Of a DNA stretch of 14,692 nt, positions 1 to 6,512 are shown piece after piece. The DNA lies in contig CAZNNH010000160.1 in NCBI GenBank assembly GCA_964574335.1, positions 1-14,692 on the forward strand. The letters are read 5' to 3'. The stretch's first letter is position 1; every line of letters begins with the position of its first letter. Below the pieces are notes generated by a model. It was not told the DNA's origin and searched no databases. It was given only the letters and a program-made list of their open reading frames with translations. This stretch comes from CAZNNH01 sp964574335 (lineage in GTDB: Bacteria; Acidobacteriota; Vicinamibacteria; Fen-336). Position numbers and translations under genes: made by a program.

Positions 1-2
1 AG

Positions 3-2360
3 CGCTCGACCGCGGCTCGGGTCGAAAGCACGCCGGGCGTGGCGGCGCCCCTTCCTTCCCGCCAGGGCCACGCCCCCACCGGCATGCGGCTGACCCGGCA
101 GCAGCTCGAGGCCCACGCCTCCGGGCGCATCTCCTCGATCTTCGGGCCCCTCTTCGAGCAGCAGGACGGCTATCGGCGTCAGGTTCGGATGCCGGAGCCG
201 CCGCTCCTGCTGGCGGACCGCGTGACCGGGATCGTCGGCGAGCCGGGCGCGCTGGGGCTCGGCAAGGTCTTCACCGAGACCGACGTCGCGGGAGGCGCCT
301 TCTACCTCCACGAAGGCCACATGCCGGCCGGCGTGATGATCGAGGCGGGCCAGGCGGACCTGCTGCTGATCTCCTGGCTGGGCATCGACTTCCTCAACCG
401 GGGCGAGCGCGTCTACCGCTTGCTCGGCTGCGAGCTCACCTACCACGGCGGCCTACCACGAGCCGGGGACACCCTCGAGTACGCCATCGAGGTCGACGGA
501 CACGCCCAGCAGGACGCGGTGCGCCTGTTCTTCTTCCACTACGACTGCCGGGTCGATGGCCAGCCCCGGCTGAGCGTCCGCGGGGGCCAGGCCGGGTTCT
601 TCACCGACGAGGAGCTGGCCGAGACCGGCGGCGTGCTCTGGGAGGCCGAGAAAGGCGAGCACGATCCGAGCGCCCGTCTCGATCCGGCCGTGGTGCCCGC
701 GGTCCCCGGTCACCTCGACCACCTCCAGCTCGAGGCGATGGCCGGCGGCCGGATCGCAACGGCCCTCGGCCCGGGCTTCGAGCGGGCGGCCAGCCACGTG
801 CAGACGCCGCGGATCCCGGGGGGACGTCTGCTGCTGCTCCAGCGGGTGGACGAGATCGACCCGGCGGGCGGGCCGTGGGGCCGTGGCTACCTTCGGGCGA
901 GCTGGGACTTCTCCGGGAGCGACTGGTTCTTCGCCGGCCACTTCAAGAACGACCCGTGCATGCCGGGGACGCTGATGTTCGAGGGGTGCCTCTCGGCGAT
1001 GGCCGTCTACCTGACGGCGCTCGGCTTCACGCTCGACAAGGACGGCTGGCGCTTCGAGCCGGTGCCGGACGAGGTCTTCCGGCTGCGCTGTCGGGGCCAG
1101 GCCGTGCCCAGCTCGCAGCGGCTCAGCTACGAGCTGTTCGTGGAGGAGGTCCGGGCGGGTCCGGAGCCGACCCTCTACGCCGACCTCCTGTGCACCGTCG
1201 ACGGGGTCAAGGCCTTTCACGCCCGGCGGGTGGGGCTTCGGCTGGTCCCGGACTGGCCCCTCACCCGACGACCGGAGCTGCTCGAGGAGGCCGAGCCGTC
1301 CGGACCGGCCGTGCGGGTCGGGGGGCACCGTTTCGACCACCGATCGCTGCTGGCCTGCGCCTGGGGACGGCCGGCGCAGGCCTTCGGGGAGCTGTACCGG
1401 GCCTTCGACGGGCCCCGCCACCTGCCTCGGCTGCCGGCCCCCCCCTACCAGTTCATGACCAGTGTCACCTCGTTTCAGGGGGAGCTCGGCTCGATGCGAC
1501 CGGGCTGCGTGGTGGAGGCCGAGTACCTGGTGCCCGACGAGGCCTGGTACTTCACCGCCAACGGCTCGCCCACCATGCCCTTCTGCGTGCTGCTCGAGGC
1601 CCACCTCCAGCCGTGCGGCTGGCTGGCCCTGGCCACCGGCATCCCACGGGCCACGGAGGAGCCCCTCTACTTCCGCAACCTGGACGGCGCCGGCANNNNN
1701 NNNNNAGGGATGTACCTGGTGACGTTCGACGTCGAAGGGCACCTCGACGACGAGCCGGTCTTCCGCATGAGCACCGGCTTCGGCTTCTTCCCGGCCGCGG
1801 CGTTGGCACAGCAGGTCGGCCTGCCTCGGGCCAGTTCCCTACCCGGCGGCGGGCCAGACGACGGTGCCCCCAGCCTCGAGGGGTGGGGCGACTCGGTAGT
1901 GGCCGAGCCCCCCCTGCTGATGCTCGACCGGGTGGTCTCGTTCACACCGACCGGGGGGAAGGCGGGCCTGGGAAGGCTCTGGGCGCAGAAGGAGATCGAT
2001 CCGGGCGAGTGGTTCTTCCGGGCCCACTTCTATCAGGACCCGGTCCAGCCGGGCTCGCTCGGTCTCGAGGCCATGCTCCAGCTCCTGAAGGTCTACATGC
2101 TCGAGCGCGGTCTCGACCGGGGGATCGCCAATCCGCGCTTCGAGCCGCTGGCGCTCGGTCAGGAGCTGACCTGGAAGTACCGGGGGCAGGTGCTTCCCCA
2201 TCACCGCCGGGTCAGCGTGGAGATCGAGGTGGACGAGGTGCTCCGCGAGGCCCAAGGGCCCCTGGCGGTGGCGCAGGGTTGGCTCTGGGTGGACGGAACC
2301 TGTATCTACCACGCCCAGGGCCTGGCCCTGCGCCTGGTGTCCGGCCCGGCCGGCGGGTGA
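3..2360 (+). CDS. pfaC: PfaC-type polyunsaturated fatty acid synthase, C-terminal dehydratase region (5' partial)
   Basis: The frame is open to the left edge, so this is the 3' part of a longer gene; the first in-frame start, GTG at 39, has no ribosome site and lies in linker-like sequence. Counting from that GTG, four FabA-like hot-dog domains follow: about 35-200, 225-405, 430-590 and 615-770. Domains 2 and 4 keep the catalytic His and acidic residue (H301 in HFKNDPCMPG with E315; H663 in HFYQDPVQPG with E677). Domains 1 (HEGHMPAGVMIEAGQ) and 3 (ANGSPTMPFCVLLE) lack the His at the usual place. This alternation is the double hot-dog layout of PfaC and of thraustochytrid ORF C, which dehydrate 3-hydroxyacyl-ACP during long polyunsaturated lipid synthesis in the cytosol. 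Ketosynthase and chain-length-factor domains are expected upstream (inference). The protein ends right after domain 4, with no acyltransferase tail. A 10-N gap interrupts domain 3. A related secondary-lipid synthase is the main alternative. Confidence 0.9.
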   Translation, partial: RSTAARVESTPGVAAPLPSRQGHAPTGMRLTRQQLEAHASGRISSIFGPLFEQQDGYRRQVRMPEPPLLLADRVTGIVGEPGALGLGKVFTETDVAGGAFYLHEGHMPAGVMIEAGQADLLLISWLGIDFLNRGERVYRLLGCELTYHGGLPRAGDTLEYAIEVDGHAQQDAVRLFFFHYDCRVDGQPRLSVRGGQAGFFTDEELAETGGVLWEAEKGEHDPSARLDPAVVPAVPGHLDHLQLEAMAGGRIATALGPGFERAASHVQTPRIPGGRLLLLQRVDEIDPAGGPWGRGYLRASWDFSGSDWFFAGHFKNDPCMPGTLMFEGCLSAMAVYLTALGFTLDKDGWRFEPVPDEVFRLRCRGQAVPSSQRLSYELFVEEVRAGPEPTLYADLLCTVDGVKAFHARRVGLRLVPDWPLTRRPELLEEAEPSGPAVRVGGHRFDHRSLLACAWGRPAQAFGELYRAFDGPRHLPRLPAPPYQFMTSVTSFQGELGSMRPGCVVEAEYLVPDEAWYFTANGSPTMPFCVLLEAHLQPCGWLALATGIPRATEEPLYFRNLDGAGXXXXGMYLVTFDVEGHLDDEPVFRMSTGFGFFPAAALAQQVGLPRASSLPGGGPDDGAPSLEGWGDSVVAEPPLLMLDRVVSFTPTGGKAGLGRLWAQKEIDPGEWFFRAHFYQDPVQPGSLGLEAMLQLLKVYMLERGLDRGIANPRFEPLALGQELTWKYRGQVLPHHRRVSVEIEVDEVLREAQGPLAVAQGWLWVDGTCIYHAQGLALRLVSGPAGG
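1696..1705. other. Assembly gap of 10 N inside the third hot-dog domain
   Basis: Ten undetermined bases interrupt the synthase gene. The reading frame is the same on both sides, so the true gap length should equal 1 modulo 3. The left flank ends FRNLDGAG and the right flank resumes at GMYLVTFDVEG. In ORF C and PfaC relatives roughly 25-35 residues separate these two points. The real missing stretch is therefore probably about 80-100 bases, and 10 is a placeholder. Confidence 0.9.
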
Positions 2361-2469
2361 GCCGACTCACACCCCCCTGAACCTTTCCCGGCATCTCTGC
2401 GTCCAACGGAGTGAGGGTTTTGGGGGACCCGGCGTATCCGGCCAGGCAGGGTTCCCCGGGAGGTGCTTC

Positions 2470-2673
2470 ATGGCCGCGTTCCTCGTCGGCGTCGAGGCGT
2501 GCTGCCCGCTGTGCGGGTCGCCGATCCTGTCGCTGGGTCGGGGTGGGCGAGTCGAAGCCGAGGATCTCCATCCCGTGCCGCTGTTCGCGGACGGTCGCCA
2601 GGGGGAGGGGTACATGCTCTGCGACGAGTGTGGCGTGCTGGCCCAGCTCCCGGCCGACATCACCCTCAACTGA
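2470..2673 (+). CDS. Small zinc-ribbon protein, 67 residues, function unknown
   Basis: ATG at 2470 follows a good ribosome site (GGGAGG, 2458-2463) at 6-base spacing, which supports a real small gene. The product carries two CxxC knuckles, CPLC at 12-15 and CDEC at 51-54, about 35 residues apart, the arrangement of a single zinc ribbon. There is no signal peptide or membrane segment, so it is likely cytosolic. Zinc ribbons of this size bind nucleic acid or protein partners, and nothing here says which. It lies 109 bases after the synthase stop and 160 bases before the lysine-rich gene, on the same strand. I do not recognise a named family. Existence is well supported by the start signal, cysteine spacing and a clean stop; the role is unknown. 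Confidence 0.72.
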   Translation: MAAFLVGVEACCPLCGSPILSLGRGGRVEAEDLHPVPLFADGRQGEGYMLCDECGVLAQLPADITLN

Positions 2674-2737
2674 ACGGTGCCCAGAGGGGCCGGCGAGGGT
2701 TTCCACGGTCTCCGCCGCTCGCTTGACCGCGCCTCCA

Positions 2738-2755
2738 GGTGAGAGCAAACTCACC
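2738..2755. promoter_or_regulatory. Perfect inverted repeat, candidate operator
   Basis: GGTGAG and CTCACC form a perfect 6-base inverted repeat around the spacer AGCAAA, 78 bases upstream of the lysine-rich gene. TTGACC at 2723-2728 resembles a -35 element. A 17-base spacing would put the -10 at 2746-2751 (CAAACT, a poor match), inside this repeat. It could be a repressor site or a small RNA hairpin. No factor can be assigned. Confidence 0.25.
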
Positions 2756-2791
2756 CAACGACGTCCTGACGACAGGCCTGTGCACGCTCGC

Positions 2792-2807
2792 CGGCGCTCG
2801 GGCGCCG
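2792..2807 (+). other. GC tetraloop hairpin in the leader of the lysine-rich gene
   Basis: CGGCGC pairs with GCGCCG across a TCGG loop, ending 13 bases before the ribosome site at 2821. Such a stem would be very stable in RNA. In sequence this GC-rich, chance is a fair explanation. Confidence 0.25.
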
Positions 2808-2833
2808 CGACGCGACTCGTGGAGGTGAGTGAG

Positions 2834-3411
2834 ATGGAGGACGAGGCCACCATGGACGCTCCCGAGGCCGAGGTTCCTGCCGAGCCTCAGCCGGTTGCGC
2901 TCCCGATGCCGCTCCCGCCGGCACCCGTGCCGCAGCCAGCCCCGGAGCCCAAGCCGGTGCCGACGCCGTTCGCGCAGAGGCTCCCTATGCCGGCTGCCGA
3001 ACCGAAGCCGAAACCCAAGGCGAAACCCAAGGCCAAACCCAAGGCCAAACCCAAGGCCAAGGTGAAGCCCAGGGCAAAGGCAAAGGCCAAGCCGAAGCGG
3101 AAGGCCGCCTCCAAGCGACCGGCAAAGGCCAAGAAGAAGGCGGTCAGCAAGANNNNNNNNNNNNNNNNNNNNNNNNNNNNNNNNNNNNNNNNNNNNNNNN
3201 NNNNNNNNNNNNNNNNNNNNNNNNNNNNNNNNNNNNNNNNNNNNNNNNNNNNCGGAAGGCCGCCTCCAAGCGACCGGCAAAGGCCAAGAAGAAGGCGGTC
3301 AGCAAGAAGAAGGTCGCCAAGAAGAGGGCGGTCAGCAAGAAGAAGGTCGCCAGGAAGAAGGCGGTCAGCAAGAAGAAAGCCGCCAAGAAGAAGCCGGCGC
3401 GCAAGAAGTAG
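2834..3411 (+). CDS. Lysine/alanine/proline-rich histone H1-like protein, interrupted by an assembly gap
   Basis: ATG at 2834 sits 5 bases after GGAGGTGA (2821-2828); a GTG at 2825 overlaps that site and is less likely. Residues 1-55 are acidic then proline-rich. Residues 57-76 carry KPKA repeats, and the rest is Lys/Ala/Arg with three 11-residue AVSKKK-type repeats ending in PARKK. The frame after the 100-N gap differs from the frame before it. Deleting the Ns plus one copy of the flanking 55-mer (155 bases) restores one frame, giving 140 residues and the TAG at 3409-3411. The low-complexity basic tail resembles eukaryotic H1 C-termini and bacterial H1-like or AlgP-like proteins, which bind DNA or other polyanions through charge. 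Nucleoid compaction is an inference from composition only. No membrane segment is present. The gene converges on the dehydrogenase at 3518. Confidence 0.75.
3011..3058 (+). repeat. Four tandem 12-base repeats encoding KPKA
   Basis: AAACCCAAGGCC (first copy ending in G) occurs four times head to tail, in frame, each encoding Lys-Pro-Lys-Ala in the H1-like protein. Copy number may vary between strains by slippage. Confidence 0.9.
3098..3307 (+). repeat. Identical 55-mer on both sides of the 100-N gap (assembly overlap)
   Basis: Bases 3098-3152, immediately before the Ns, are identical to 3253-3307, immediately after them. The match ends exactly at the gap edges and is exactly 55 bases, a common final k-mer size. 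This is what two neighbouring contigs of a k=55 graph look like when scaffolded with Ns instead of being merged. It is very probably not a biological duplication. Confidence 0.85.
3153..3252. other. Assembly gap of 100 N inside the H1-like gene
   Basis: A block of exactly 100 N, a default scaffold spacer. Because the flanks share a 55-mer and merging them restores the reading frame, the gap probably hides no sequence. The alternative is a collapsed internal repeat array of unknown length. Confidence 0.9.
3295..3393 (+). repeat. Three tandem 33-base repeats encoding AVSKKK units
   Basis: Units start at 3295, 3328 and 3361, each opening GCGGTCAGCAAGAAGAA and encoding 11 residues: AVSKKKVAKKR, AVSKKKVARKK, AVSKKKAAKKK. 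They form the basic tail of the H1-like protein and are read in the frame ending at 3411. Confidence 0.88.
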
Positions 3412-3458
3412 CCAGACGGAAATCGTTCAGGGGCGCACGTCCCACCCTCCGGCGCACT

Positions 3459-3470
3459 GGGGCGTGCCCC
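3459..3470. terminator. Weak hairpin between converging genes, possible bidirectional terminator
   Basis: GGGG and CCCC pair across a CGTG loop, and a wider stem (GGGCGC 3431-3436 with GCGCCC 3472-3477) can enclose it. It lies in the 106 bases between two converging genes, where termination is expected. No T-run follows on either strand, so support is mostly positional. Confidence 0.2.
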
Positions 3471-3517
3471 CGCGCCCTCTCCGAGGATCCCCGCCGGCTA
3501 GGTTGGCGATCGCCCGG

Positions 3518-4558
3518 TCACCGACCGTGCGGGAAGATCGCGGTCTTGAGACCACTCCGCCCGTTGGCCATCGCACCGAGGACCTGAGGCAGCTCTTCGA
3601 GAGGGGCCTCGCCGCTGATGAAGTCGGCCGGGTCGATGTGGCCATCGGCGATCAGACGGAACGCCTTCCTGACGCTCTCGGGAGTGTGGTGGAAGGTCGA
3701 CTTGATGGTCAGCTCCTGGTAGTGGAGCACCTGCGAGTCGATCCCGATCTTGGTGTCCGTCGGGCAGCCGCCGAACAGGTTGACCACCCCACCCTTGCGA
3801 ACGCTACGCACGGCGGCCTCGCACGTCTCGGGTAGGCCCACCGCCTCGATGATGATGTCGGAGCCGCGCCCATCCGGGCTTCGCTCGCGTAGCTGGGCCG
3901 CCAGGTCCTTGCCGTCGCGCACCGCCACCACTGACTCGGCGCCCATCTCGATCGCCTTCTCGAGCCGCTGCGGGTTGCGGCCCACCGCGACCACGTGGGC
4001 GCCGCGCATGCGGGCCAGGGCCACGAACATCAGCCCGATGGGACCGGTGCCGATGACGCAGACGTGCTGGCCGCGGCCGATCCAGGCGTCCTCCACGCCG
4101 CGGACGACGCAGGCCAGCGGCTCCACCATGGCCGCCTCGCGGAACGAGATCCCGTCGGTCAGCGGCAGCAGGTTGTGCTCCACCACCCGGGCCGGGATCC
4201 GCACGAACTCGGCGTAGGCCCCGTTCCAGAACAGCAGGTCATCGCAGATGCTGGGCATGTCGTGCCGGCAGTAGTAGCAGGCCCCGCAGGGAGCGGAGTT
4301 GGCGGCCACCACAGGCGTCCCCGGCTCGAAGCCCACCGTCCCCGGCCCCACCTCGGCGACCACGCCGGCCACCTCGTGTCCGAACACCGCCGGGGGGACG
4401 ATCATCCGGGCGTGATAGCCCCGGCGAAACACCTTGGCGTCGGTCCCGCAGGTCAGGGCCACCTCGGTCTTCAGGAGCACGTCTCCCGGCATGAGGCCCG
4501 GGATGGGCACGTGCTCGATCCGAACGTCCTCACGGCCGTGGAGAACGGCCGCCCTCAT
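3518..4558 (-). CDS. Zinc-dependent medium-chain alcohol/polyol dehydrogenase (first paralogue)
   Basis: A 346-residue MDR-family enzyme. The N-terminal GroES-like domain holds the catalytic zinc ligands C37 (CGTD) and H61-E62 (GHE), and a four-cysteine structural zinc site C91, C94, C97, C105. The Rossmann domain has GTGPIG near 170-175, followed by GRNPQRL at the end of the second strand, without the usual acidic residue, which may favour NADP (inference). The family oxidises alcohols, polyols or amino-alcohols such as sorbitol or threonine; the substrate is not predictable here. I chose ATG 4558 because the conserved MRAAVLHG begins there. However AGGAAGG better serves a TTG at 4570, and a GTG at 4588 would give a 4-base GTGA overlap with the preceding gene. 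It is last in a tight minus-strand operon, directly after its paralogue. Confidence 0.9.
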   Translation of the reverse strand: MRAAVLHGREDVRIEHVPIPGLMPGDVLLKTEVALTCGTDAKVFRRGYHARMIVPPAVFGHEVAGVVAEVGPGTVGFEPGTPVVAANSAPCGACYYCRHDMPSICDDLLFWNGAYAEFVRIPARVVEHNLLPLTDGISFREAAMVEPLACVVRGVEDAWIGRGQHVCVIGTGPIGLMFVALARMRGAHVVAVGRNPQRLEKAIEMGAESVVAVRDGKDLAAQLRERSPDGRGSDIIIEAVGLPETCEAAVRSVRKGGVVNLFGGCPTDTKIGIDSQVLHYQELTIKSTFHHTPESVRKAFRLIADGHIDPADFISGEAPLEELPQVLGAMANGRSGLKTAIFPHGR

Positions 4559-4584
4559 CTTTGCCTGCAATCCGCTCACCTTCC

Positions 4585-5667
4585 TCACTCACCCCCGCGG
4601 GGGTCTGGATCTCGACCGGTCATGTCCAGGACGACCTTCAGGACCCCGGGGGCCGGCCGCGAGGCCAGCTCCACGGCCCGCCTCGCCTCCTGAAGCGGCA
4701 GCCGGTGGCTCACCAGCTCGCGCACCCGAACCTCGCGGCTGAAGACCAGACGCGCCGCCTGGTCCTGCAGCTCCACCGAGGCGCTGTACGAGGTCAGGAT
4801 CTGCTTCTCCGAGGTGCAGAGCGTCCCGAGGTCCAGCTCGGCGGTCTCACCCGGAGAGGTCGCCGAAAAAACCATGATACGTCCGGCCGGCCGGGTGGCG
4901 TCAACCGCCTGGGCGAAGGCCACGGGGCCGAGAGCGGCCAGGAAGGTCCGATCCGCGCCACGGCCGCCGGTGGCCGACCGGACCTCGGCCACCACGTCCG
5001 GACCCGCCTGGAGGACCCCATCGGCGCCGAGCTGCCGGCTCAGCGCCAAGCGGTCCTCGAGGGTGTCGGAGACCAGAACCTCGGCCCCGGACCGCCTGGC
5101 TAACTGCATGAATATCAATCCGATCGGGCCCTGGCCGACGACCAGGACCACCTGCCCAGGCTGAAGGCCGGCGGCTTCCACGGCCTTGAGACAGGTGTTC
5201 ACCGGCTCCACGAACGCGGCCTCCTCTGGCAGCACGCCGTCCGGGATCGGGATCGTTCCGTGCTGGACGATCCAGTCGAAGGCCTTGACGTACTCGGCGT
5301 AGCCGCCCCCGGAGGGCTCGAAGCCAGCCGTCGTGCCGTTGCGCTTGTAGCCCGGACATTGGGCGTAGGCCCCCTCTCGGCAGTAGAAGCAGCTCCGGCA
5401 CGGGATGTGATGGTGCAGAGCGAGCCGGTCCCCTTCCCGGTACCTGGTGACCCCGGCGCCCACCCGGACCACGTGCCCGGCGGTCTCGTGTCCGAAGATC
5501 CGAGGGGGTGGGAGCAGGCCCTTGACGATCTTCTTGACGTCGGTCCCGCAGACGCCGCAGGCGTCGACCCGAACCAGCAGCTCGCCGGCTCCCACGTCGG
5601 GGAGGTCGACCTCCTCGACCCGCAGGTCGCCGGCGCCCCGGTAAACGGCCGCCTTCATCCGCTCCAT
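4585..5667 (-). CDS. Zinc-dependent medium-chain alcohol/polyol dehydrogenase (second paralogue)
   Basis: A 360-residue MDR enzyme with C40 (GVCGTD), H60-E61 (GHE) and structural-zinc cysteines C90, C93, C96, C104. The Rossmann loop reads GQGPIG, with VSDTLEDRL after the second strand; the aspartate is typical of NAD-dependent members. The start ATG at 5667 shares its A with the TGA of the proline dehydrogenase (TGATG), and GGAGG lies just upstream, so translational coupling is likely. A second ATG at 5658 (MKAAVYRG) is the usual family start and also possible. The protein shares its fold and all zinc ligands with the next gene but differs at the cofactor loop, so the two are paralogues that may act on successive or related substrates. 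Sorbitol or threonine dehydrogenase-like activity is the nearest general label; the specific substrate is unknown. Confidence 0.9.
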   Translation of the reverse strand: MERMKAAVYRGAGDLRVEEVDLPDVGAGELLVRVDACGVCGTDVKKIVKGLLPPPRIFGHETAGHVVRVGAGVTRYREGDRLALHHHIPCRSCFYCREGAYAQCPGYKRNGTTAGFEPSGGGYAEYVKAFDWIVQHGTIPIPDGVLPEEAAFVEPVNTCLKAVEAAGLQPGQVVLVVGQGPIGLIFMQLARRSGAEVLVSDTLEDRLALSRQLGADGVLQAGPDVVAEVRSATGGRGADRTFLAALGPVAFAQAVDATRPAGRIMVFSATSPGETAELDLGTLCTSEKQILTSYSASVELQDQAARLVFSREVRVRELVSHRLPLQEARRAVELASRPAPGVLKVVLDMTGRDPDPRGGE

Positions 5668-6512
5668 CAACCTCCGAGGAGGCTGCGCAGCACGAACCAG
5701 ACGTTCTCGCGGCGCTCCCTGAGCCGACGGTAGAAGTAGGGAAACCAGTGGGTCCCGTAGGGGACGTAGACCCGGAAGCGGTGGCCGGCCCGGACCAGCT
5801 CGCGCCAGCGCCGGGGACGCAGACCGTAGAGCATCTGCAGCTCGAACCGGCTCGACGGCACCCCGGAGGCGGCGGCGAACGACAGCGTGTCCTGGACGAG
5901 GCCCTCATCGTGGGTGGCGATGGCCGGATCGTTCCCCCGCTCGAGGAGCTCGTGGGCAGAGCGACGGAAGCTCTCACGGACCTCGCTCATGCGCTGCAGG
6001 GCGATGCTCGGCGGCTCCTTGTAGGCGCCCTTGCACAGGCGCACCCGGTCGCGCCGGGAGACGGCCTCCTTCACGTCGTCGAAGGTCCGGTGCAGGCTCG
6101 CCTGCAGCACGACACCCACGTTCTCGTGCTCCCGGCGAAGGGCGTGGAAGACGTCGAGCGTGCGTTGGGTATGCCGGGATCCCTCCATGTCGATGCGGAT
6201 GAAGCCTCCCACCGAGTCCGCCGCAGCCACTACCTGCGCCGCCAGCTCGAGGCAGAGATCGTAGGAGACATCGAGGCCGAGGTTGCTCAGCTTGATCGAC
6301 ACGTTGCGCTCGAGGGGGTCGGGAATCAGCCGCAGCAGCTCCTGGTTCGCCTCGACCCGCCGCCGCGCGGCGCTCTCGTCCTCGACGTCCTCCCCCAGCA
6401 GGTCGAAGGTGGACCGGATCCCGAGCGCGTGCAGGCGCTGGCCCGCCGCCACCGCCGAGGCGGCGGTGGTCCCGGCCACGAAACGACGGGCCAGGATCGT
6501 CGGCAGCCTCAT
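5667..6512 (-). CDS. Monofunctional proline dehydrogenase
   Basis: The product (281 residues) is an FAD-dependent proline dehydrogenase, oxidising proline to pyrroline-5-carboxylate and passing electrons to the quinone pool. Visible family features are SIKLSNLGL (K74), IDMEGS (D108), VVLQASL (Q137), RLCKGAYKEP (R158, K161), MLYGLRPRRW (229-236) and the C-terminal VYVPYGTHWFPYFYRRLRER, whose paired arginines bind the substrate carboxylate. The length fits stand-alone bacterial enzymes; the second PutA activity, P5C dehydrogenase, is absent here. ATG 6512 forms an ATGA overlap with the queF stop, which fixes the start better than the weak GAAAGG ten bases upstream. Its stop overlaps the next dehydrogenase (TGATG). 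The context with two MDR dehydrogenases suggests amino-acid or osmolyte catabolism, an inference. Confidence 0.93.
   Translation of the reverse strand: MRLPTILARRFVAGTTAASAVAAGQRLHALGIRSTFDLLGEDVEDESAARRRVEANQELLRLIPDPLERNVSIKLSNLGLDVSYDLCLELAAQVVAAADSVGGFIRIDMEGSRHTQRTLDVFHALRREHENVGVVLQASLHRTFDDVKEAVSRRDRVRLCKGAYKEPPSIALQRMSEVRESFRRSAHELLERGNDPAIATHDEGLVQDTLSFAAASGVPSSRFELQMLYGLRPRRWRELVRAGHRFRVYVPYGTHWFPYFYRRLRERRENVWFVLRSLLGG

Noticed and set aside
453..1742. Long open frame on the minus strand opposite the synthase gene
   Set aside because: It lies antisense to clearly recognisable hot-dog domains, shows no recognisable domain, and is a by-product of GC-rich codon use.
3098..3307. Biological duplication of a 55-base segment
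   Set aside because: The repeat ends exactly at the N-gap edges and has exactly a common k-mer length; merging restores the frame.
3253..3835. Arginine-rich continuation of the H1-like frame after the N gap
   Set aside because: It arises only from the frame shift introduced by the 155-base assembly seam; the other frame continues the lysine repeats and stops at 3411.
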